Shown in pieces: positions 59,748 through 64,000 of a DNA stretch of 64,000 nt. The stretch comes from Pedobacter sp. (GTDB lineage Bacteria > Bacteroidota > Bacteroidia > Sphingobacteriales > Sphingobacteriaceae). The position numbers and the translations under genes were made by a program. The DNA is taken from the NCBI GenBank assembly GCA_031119475.1, contig JAVHXV010000002.1, positions 417,133 to 481,132 on the forward strand, in the 5' to 3' direction. The notes below the pieces were generated by a model, which was given only the letters and a program-made list of their open reading frames with translations, did not search any database and was not told the DNA's origin. Position 1 is the first letter of the stretch, and every line of letters starts with the position of its first letter.

Positions 59748-60722
59748 TTATTGCTGGCCTAAAAAATCGGTAAAAGCTTCACGGTTGCTAAGGTATCTAA
59801 ACGAATCTTTTAGGCTGTAATAGCGCTGTGGATCGGAAACGGTGCGGTAAAGTAATTTCACCAAGTTTAAGGCATTGTCGTCGAAAGTGTAGGTTTTGAT
59901 CAGTTCCCCAACCTGGGCCGTACTAGGTGATGCAGAGCTTAGCGCCGCTTGGATGATCTTTGTCTTTTGGTCGTCGAAGGCTTCTTTTTTTACATTGGCC
60001 AACAAGGCCTCAAAATCGTGTTTGTTCAATACATGGATGCTGTCTGGACTGCCTTTGAGGTAGGCCAACAATTCTTCCTTTCCGGCATTAAAGGTAAAGG
60101 CATCCTGAAGATGGTACATGTTCTGGAAATCGGTAATTGATCTGGAAAGGATCTTGACAGCGGTCAGCTTGTACTCATCCCGCATAAAGCTTTTTAGCAG
60201 CGCTGCGGCTTGGTCGGTGGTCATGCGGATGTTGTAGCTATTGGATTGGAGGACATTGACCTTATCGTCGTCAAATGGTGCTTTTCTTACCATTTCGCTC
60301 AGGTTGTTATACTCGCTATTTACCTCTCTTGGCGGAACAATCCCGGTATTGTAGCTGCCAAGGTAGCCATCAAAATCGTTCAGCACATATTGGCCATTCC
60401 TGTACATGGGCAAGCTGTTGATAACGGTAAGCCCCTGCCTTTGGCTGTAGTTTAAAATTAGCCGCTCATTAGGCCTAACCGAAATCTGTTTGCTGAAGAT
60501 CTTTCGGTTATTTTCGCTAATGGATAGGATTGCCGTAGGATGATAGACCTCATAGAACCTGAATTTTCCACTGGCCGAACCAATAAATTCATTGTCGAGA
60601 TAAACGGTATAACTTCCGCGATCGGCTATCTGGATGAAGACTTCGGCGTTGTTGCGGCCGCGTTGGGCAAAGCCTAGGTTGGCCAACAGGAGTGCCATAC
60701 CTAAAAGGACGTAATTTTTCAT
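59748..60722 (-). CDS. DUF4476 domain protein, exported
   Basis: A 324-residue exported protein with a signal peptide (VLLGMALLLANLGFAQ). Residues about 130-320 consist of helical repeats of the DUF4476 type: FDDDKVNVLQSNSYNIRMTT, AALLKSFMRDEYKLTAVKIL, then FDDQKTKIIQAALSSASPST and FDDNALNLVKLLYRTV. The N-terminal 100 residues look beta-rich (IQIADRGSYTVYLDNEFIG). Function is unknown; such proteins are common in Bacteroidota. Confidence 0.83.
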   Translation of the reverse strand: MKNYVLLGMALLLANLGFAQRGRNNAEVFIQIADRGSYTVYLDNEFIGSASGKFRFYEVYHPTAILSISENNRKIFSKQISVRPNERLILNYSQRQGLTVINSLPMYRNGQYVLNDFDGYLGSYNTGIVPPREVNSEYNNLSEMVRKAPFDDDKVNVLQSNSYNIRMTTDQAAALLKSFMRDEYKLTAVKILSRSITDFQNMYHLQDAFTFNAGKEELLAYLKGSPDSIHVLNKHDFEALLANVKKEAFDDQKTKIIQAALSSASPSTAQVGELIKTYTFDDNALNLVKLLYRTVSDPQRYYSLKDSFRYLSNREAFTDFLGQQ

Positions 60723-60786
60723 GTGAGTTTCATTGTGCGTGTTATTTTTTTATGCCAAACATCACACCATAAAATGTTAAGAAATG

Positions 60787-61476
60787 TTAAAAGTGCAACA
60801 GCAGTTCATCGAGCCTGAAAATCTGCCATTTCACATCGTCGGGCAAGTCGGCCTTTAGCGGATTGAAAAAGATGGCCTGCATCCCAAAATTTTGTGCGCC
60901 ACGGATATCGGCTTCGATGCTATCGCCGATCATGATGCTTTCGTGCTTATTGGCTCCGGCCTTGTTCAGTGCATATTCGAAAATGCTGTAGTGTGGCTTG
61001 TTCACGCCTACGTCTTCTGAAATAATGATCTCGGTAAAGTATGGATTAAGGCCAGATCGCTCCATTTTAGTAGTAGTGGTCTCTTTAAAGCCGTTGGAAA
61101 TGATATGGAGTTTATATTTCTTCCGCAGATAGCCCAATACGTCGATGGCCCCTTCAAAAAGGTGCGTCTTCATAGGTCCCATCCTTACATAATCTTCCTC
61201 AAATGCATGTGGCACATTTTCCGGCAAAATGCCCAATTCTAAAAAAGTACTCCTGAAACGTTCCTGGCGCAGCTCTTCCTTGGTAATTTCTCCCAAATGG
61301 TAACGCTGCCAGAGGCGATGGTTATTGGCTGTATATAAACTTATAAATTCAACAGCAGAGGATAGGCCAAGCGCCTGAAGCTGATAGCTTTCATAGAGCT
61401 CCAGCAAAGTTTCCTGTGCATTCCGATCAAAATCCCAAATGGTATGGTCAAGGTCGAAGAAAATGTGTTTGATCAT
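60787..61476 (-). CDS. YjjG-type noncanonical pyrimidine nucleotidase (HAD superfamily)
   Basis: A 229-residue HAD phosphatase resembling YjjG, which dephosphorylates nonstandard pyrimidine nucleotides. Motif I is FFDLDHTIWDFDRNA (nucleophile Asp9, acid Asp11), motif II LHIISNGFKE, motif III NKPHYSIFEYAL with its lysine, and motif IV MIGDSIEADIRGAQ. The helical cap lies at about 18-95. It lies between the DUF4476 gene and a long repeat region preceding upp. Confidence 0.9.
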   Translation of the reverse strand: MIKHIFFDLDHTIWDFDRNAQETLLELYESYQLQALGLSSAVEFISLYTANNHRLWQRYHLGEITKEELRQERFRSTFLELGILPENVPHAFEEDYVRMGPMKTHLFEGAIDVLGYLRKKYKLHIISNGFKETTTTKMERSGLNPYFTEIIISEDVGVNKPHYSIFEYALNKAGANKHESIMIGDSIEADIRGAQNFGMQAIFFNPLKADLPDDVKWQIFRLDELLLHF

Positions 61477-61488
61477 GGGACGGTTAGC

Positions 61489-61696
61489 GTTGCAAGTTGT
61501 GTGTTGTAAAGTTGAAAGGTTGTAAAGTTGAAAGGTTGTAAAGTTAAGATATTCTGTCTTTGTGTTTCTTTGTGCTTTTGTGGTGATAAGGGTTGTGCCA
61601 AAGGCATCCCTTTGGGAAAGGTTGCAAAGTTAAAGGTTGTAAAGTTAAGATATTCTGCCTTTGTGTTTCTTTGTGTCTTTGTGGTGATAAGGGTTG
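61489..61696. repeat. octad array plus a 65-bp direct repeat
   Basis: GTTGTAAA and GTTGAAAG alternate in 8-base phase (61503-61542). A 65-base segment at 61531-61595 recurs at 61632-61696 with only a few changes, 101 bases apart. Both copies contain the string CTTTGTGTTTCTTTGTG, and related CTTTGTG strings are, as I recall, dispersed in many bacterial genomes. Confidence 0.9.
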
Positions 61697-61718
61697 AAGG
61701 TTGCAGGGTCGATTAATC

Positions 61719-62363
61719 TTATCTCTTTTCCCCGAAGGCCAAATCTCCTGCATCGCCCAATCCGGGCACGATGTAAGACTTGCTGGTCATTTCTTCGTCG
61801 ATGGCACCCACCCACAGATCGGCCTTTGGCAAGTTGGCTTTAACATGCCTGATCCCTTCGGTACTCGCAATGGCAGCAACCAAGTGAAGTTTCTTGATCT
61901 TAGCCGTGCCAATGAGTGCCTTTGCACACAAGACCATGCTCATGCCGGTCGCCAGCATGGGGTCCGCCAAGATAACCGTTTTCCCCTCAAGGTCTGGTGC
62001 AGAAATGTGTTCCATCTGAATAACGAAATCCCCATTCTTTTTGGTCTTTCGGTAAGCCGTGATAAATGCGCACTGGGCCTGGTCAAAAATATCCAACAGG
62101 CCTTCCTGCATGGGCAGACCAGCCCTTAAAATCGTAGCCAAAACTGGCTGTTCGGTCAACACCCTGCTATTGGCCACTCCGAGTGGTGTTTGCGTTGCAC
62201 AGTCCTGATAAGTGAGCGTTTTGCTGATTTCCAATGCGAAATAGGCGCCCAAACGCTTCAGGTTGTGCCGAAAGCGCATTGAATCCTTTTGTATGCGTTC
62301 ATCCCTTAACTCGGCAACATAGGTATTGGCAATAGAATTGGTTTGGCTAAGGTCGAAGATCAT
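61719..62363 (-). CDS. upp: uracil phosphoribosyltransferase
   Basis: Uracil salvage enzyme, 214 residues from ATG 62363. It makes UMP from uracil and PRPP. The PRPP loop VILADPMLATGMSM is at about 125-138, the N-terminal RFHNL-like segment is DSMRFRHNLKRLGAYFALEI, and the uracil-binding end is IVPGLGDAGDLAFGEK. The frame continues upstream to 62498 through octad repeats, which gives 45 repeat-derived residues, so the internal ATG is preferred. TATCTTTA lies 4 bases before that ATG. Confidence 0.93.
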   Translation of the reverse strand: MIFDLSQTNSIANTYVAELRDERIQKDSMRFRHNLKRLGAYFALEISKTLTYQDCATQTPLGVANSRVLTEQPVLATILRAGLPMQEGLLDIFDQAQCAFITAYRKTKKNGDFVIQMEHISAPDLEGKTVILADPMLATGMSMVLCAKALIGTAKIKKLHLVAAIASTEGIRHVKANLPKADLWVGAIDEEMTSKSYIVPGLGDAGDLAFGEKR

Positions 62364-62380
62364 GAGATAAAGATAGGGGA

Positions 62381-62522
62381 AAAAGTCCGAAAGTCGGAAG
62401 TCGGGGAGTCCGGAGATAGTCCAAGAGTCCAGCTTAACTTCGTGAGTTGTGGTAAAGTCAGAACGTCGGGACGTCAGGAGTCCGAAGATAGAGTCCAAGA
62501 GTCCAGAAGTCGAAAAGTCCGA
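62381..62522. repeat. octad arrays (AGTCC family) upstream of upp
   Basis: Two blocks at about 62381-62435 and 62455-62522 carry AGTCC or AGTCG every 7 to 8 bases, for example AAAAGTCC, GAAAGTCG and, later, AGTCCAAG. Confidence 0.88.
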
Positions 62523-62533
62523 TGCCTATAACC

Positions 62534-62589
62534 CATCTCACATCTTCCATCCTCCCTTTTCCATCTTCCCTTTTCCCTTTTCCATCTGC
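62534..62589. repeat. heptad array ending on the deacetylase stop codon
   Basis: CATCTTC, CATCCTC, CCTTTTC and related 7-base units end at 62589 with CATCTGC, the last base being the final base of the stop codon of the neighbouring minus-strand gene. Confidence 0.9.
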
Positions 62590-63893
62590 TACGCCATTGC
62601 CAGCATCTCCTCGTAGACTTTTTTCCAGCCTTTCCAGCGGCCGGTTTCTGAGAGCGATTCGTTGTGCCATAGGCTACAGAATAGGCCATCGACCAATTTG
62701 ACATTGGAAATCAGTTCCCCTATTTTTTGAATGGCTGCCGCTGGATCTAATTTGAGGTATTGCTGAAGCGTAACATCCATCACAGCAAATGGGTAGACCT
62801 TTAACTGGGTCTGTTTTTCCAGTTGGAGGTCATACCAGAAAAAAGAAGTACAGGTGCCCGCCCTAAAACCGAGCTGGGAAGCATAGCCCATGGAATAATC
62901 ATGGTTGATGCCCACCTTGAGCAGCTGTAGGTAAGTATGTGGCAGATGTATTTTTAAAAAATGCTGTCGCGAGGAATCGATCTTTCTCTGGGTGAGTGCT
63001 TGAAGAAAGACCAGTTCTTCGTTTATCTTTTTGGTCTCGGTACTGGAAGCGTAAGACGGATGTAGCCCAACTTGTGCTTCTTTGGCTACATCGATGATCA
63101 GATTTTTGAAAATTTCTTCTTCGCGGTTGATGTTCTGGTCAAATTCCTGATGGCCGTGCTTGGCCAAAAGAAAGAAAAAGATCGGCTTTAGCCCATATTC
63201 AGCATGTTTTGCCGACAAATAATGGTAGGTATCGAAAGGATCATGCTGGCCCAGGCCCGTTTTGATGATGTCGAAGATCTTTTCGGCATTCAGATTGGCG
63301 GCCGCCCTAAAAATCCTTGCCGTATTTTTAACCAGTCCACTAGATTTAAAATGGTAGGCCCGATCGACATCAATGGTCGGGATGAACTGAAATTTTCGCT
63401 TTCCAAAGGTGAGCCTGGGATATTTTTGGAGCAGCATGTTCTTGAGGATCATCGCCCAATTATCGATTACGGGCGTGTCCAGCAATCCCAACTGATGCAG
63501 AAGGCTGCTTTCGGCGGGAAAACGGCCATGTTCGTCAGCGGAGAAGGGAAGATATTCTTCATAGCGGCTCAGGAAATAAAACGAAGCGGCAAAGACATCA
63601 AAAGGTAAAGCGCCCTGGTCTACGGCAAATGGAACTCGCTGGTCGCCAAATTGGGCGAACTGATGCGTCAATTCCTGCATCTTATGCTGGGCAAGCAGGG
63701 ACGAACAACAGAAGAAAAGTTCATCGCCCAAAGGCTTTTCCGCATAACTGAATTTAGGTTGGTCGCTCGCGGTAAAATCGGCAGCGATACTGATCAGCTC
63801 AAAATCACATAATAAGACTTCCCTAAAAATAAAGTTGAAGATATACTTTATCCTGGGCGTTACCTGAGGGCAATAGATCAACAAGCGCATCAT
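62589..63893 (-). CDS. polysaccharide deacetylase-like protein
   Basis: A 434-residue protein of the Bacteroidota group with an N-terminal DUF7033-type region (about 1-165, including FYFLSRYEEYLPFSADEHGR) and a C-terminal NodB-like deacetylase region. The metal-site aspartates may be in FIPTIDVDRAYHF (about 168-180), and a histidine lies in VGLHPSYASS (about 275-284). LGFRAGTCTSFFWYDLQ (about 346-362) also fits the fold. Its target could be a surface glycan. The pair ATG 63893/63890 starts 4 bases after a TATCTTTA element. Confidence 0.75.
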   Translation of the reverse strand: MMRLLIYCPQVTPRIKYIFNFIFREVLLCDFELISIAADFTASDQPKFSYAEKPLGDELFFCCSSLLAQHKMQELTHQFAQFGDQRVPFAVDQGALPFDVFAASFYFLSRYEEYLPFSADEHGRFPAESSLLHQLGLLDTPVIDNWAMILKNMLLQKYPRLTFGKRKFQFIPTIDVDRAYHFKSSGLVKNTARIFRAAANLNAEKIFDIIKTGLGQHDPFDTYHYLSAKHAEYGLKPIFFFLLAKHGHQEFDQNINREEEIFKNLIIDVAKEAQVGLHPSYASSTETKKINEELVFLQALTQRKIDSSRQHFLKIHLPHTYLQLLKVGINHDYSMGYASQLGFRAGTCTSFFWYDLQLEKQTQLKVYPFAVMDVTLQQYLKLDPAAAIQKIGELISNVKLVDGLFCSLWHNESLSETGRWKGWKKVYEEMLAMA

Positions 63894-63897
63894 TAGC

Positions 63898-63929
63898 TAA
63901 AGATATTGCTTAGAGTTGAGAAGTCCAAA
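63898..63929 (-). promoter_or_regulatory. promoter of the deacetylase gene overlapping an octad array
   Basis: On the minus strand TTTG (63929-63926), a 20-base spacer and TATCTTTA (63905-63898) lie before the ATG, which follows after 4 bases. The -33 part lies inside the octad array. Confidence 0.5.
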
Positions 63930-64000
63930 AAGTCTGAAAGTCTGAAAGTCGGGAAGTCCGAGGATGGAGTCCAAGAGTCGAGAAGTCCAAGAGTCCAGCA
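63918..64000. repeat. octad array (AGTCC family) running to the window edge
   Basis: About ten units, such as AAGTCCAA and AAGTCTGA, repeat every 8 bases with occasional slips. The array continues beyond the end of the window. Confidence 0.88.

Noticed and set aside
62364..62498. N-terminal extension of upp
   Set aside because: These 45 codons are octad repeat sequence, and the internal ATG gives the normal enzyme start.

Overview
The window reads as a chromosomal segment of a Bacteroidota bacterium, most likely a Sphingobacteriaceae relative such as Pedobacter. This rests on gliding and type IX secretion proteins (GldJ, PorV, a cargo with a gliding-associated C-terminal domain), an ExbB-ExbD-ExbD-TonB cluster, NuoG of the short Bacteroidota form, DUF4159 and DUF4476 proteins, TANNTTTG-type -7 promoter elements, and starts that rarely have Shine-Dalgarno sequences. 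No rRNA, tRNA, insertion sequence, prophage or CRISPR array was seen. The genus is an inference.

Layout. 1-7.3 kb: an ECF sigma factor with a membrane anti-sigma-like partner, a PaiB-type flavin protein, metK, a lipid-kinase-like gene overlapping a SUI1/eIF1-like gene, and pckA. 7.5-13.5 kb: the TonB energising cluster followed by a small membrane protein, a PstS-like lipoprotein and a TPR protein. 13.6-27.1 kb: a 14-gene nuo (complex I) operon interrupted by a four-helix-bundle gene of the 23S rRNA intervening-sequence family. 27.1-31.7 kb: DedA, pyrophosphatase, a CNNM/CBS protein, rsmE, DUF4159 and a biotin carrier protein. 31.8-36.9 kb: gldJ and porV (divergent), ispF, a YceI protein, a Crp-family regulator and an overlooked 53-residue FeoB-associated-like protein. 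37.0-43.8 kb: an amidoligase-type cassette (two ATP-grasp-like proteins, a YbdK carboxylate-amine ligase, a class I glutamine amidotransferase, two esterases). 43.8-48 kb: an EamA protein, typA/bipA, a lipid A-type acyltransferase and a DJ-1/PfpI protein. 48.1-59.7 kb: surface polysaccharide genes (three glycosyltransferases, two methyltransferases, a flippase) around a 1389-codon secreted adhesin-like protein. 59.7 kb to the end: a DUF4476 protein, a YjjG-type phosphatase, upp and a polysaccharide deacetylase-like protein.

The most striking unexplained structure is in the gaps. About twenty intergenic stretches consist of degenerate direct repeats with a strict period of 7 or 8 bases. Different loci use unrelated unit sequences but keep the same periods. 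Seven of these arrays begin or end at, or within a few bases of, the stop codon of a neighbouring gene. One pair of inverted arrays lies inside a coding region and appears to encode a signal peptide; another pair flanks the intervening-sequence-type gene inside the nuo operon. In unit length and degeneracy they resemble the short tandemly repeated repetitive (STRR) heptamers known from cyanobacteria, but I know of no name for them in Bacteroidota.

Several genes also have a -7-like element only four or five bases before the start codon, which predicts leaderless transcripts, including nuoA. The nuoA -33 element lies in the loop of the upstream gene's terminator.
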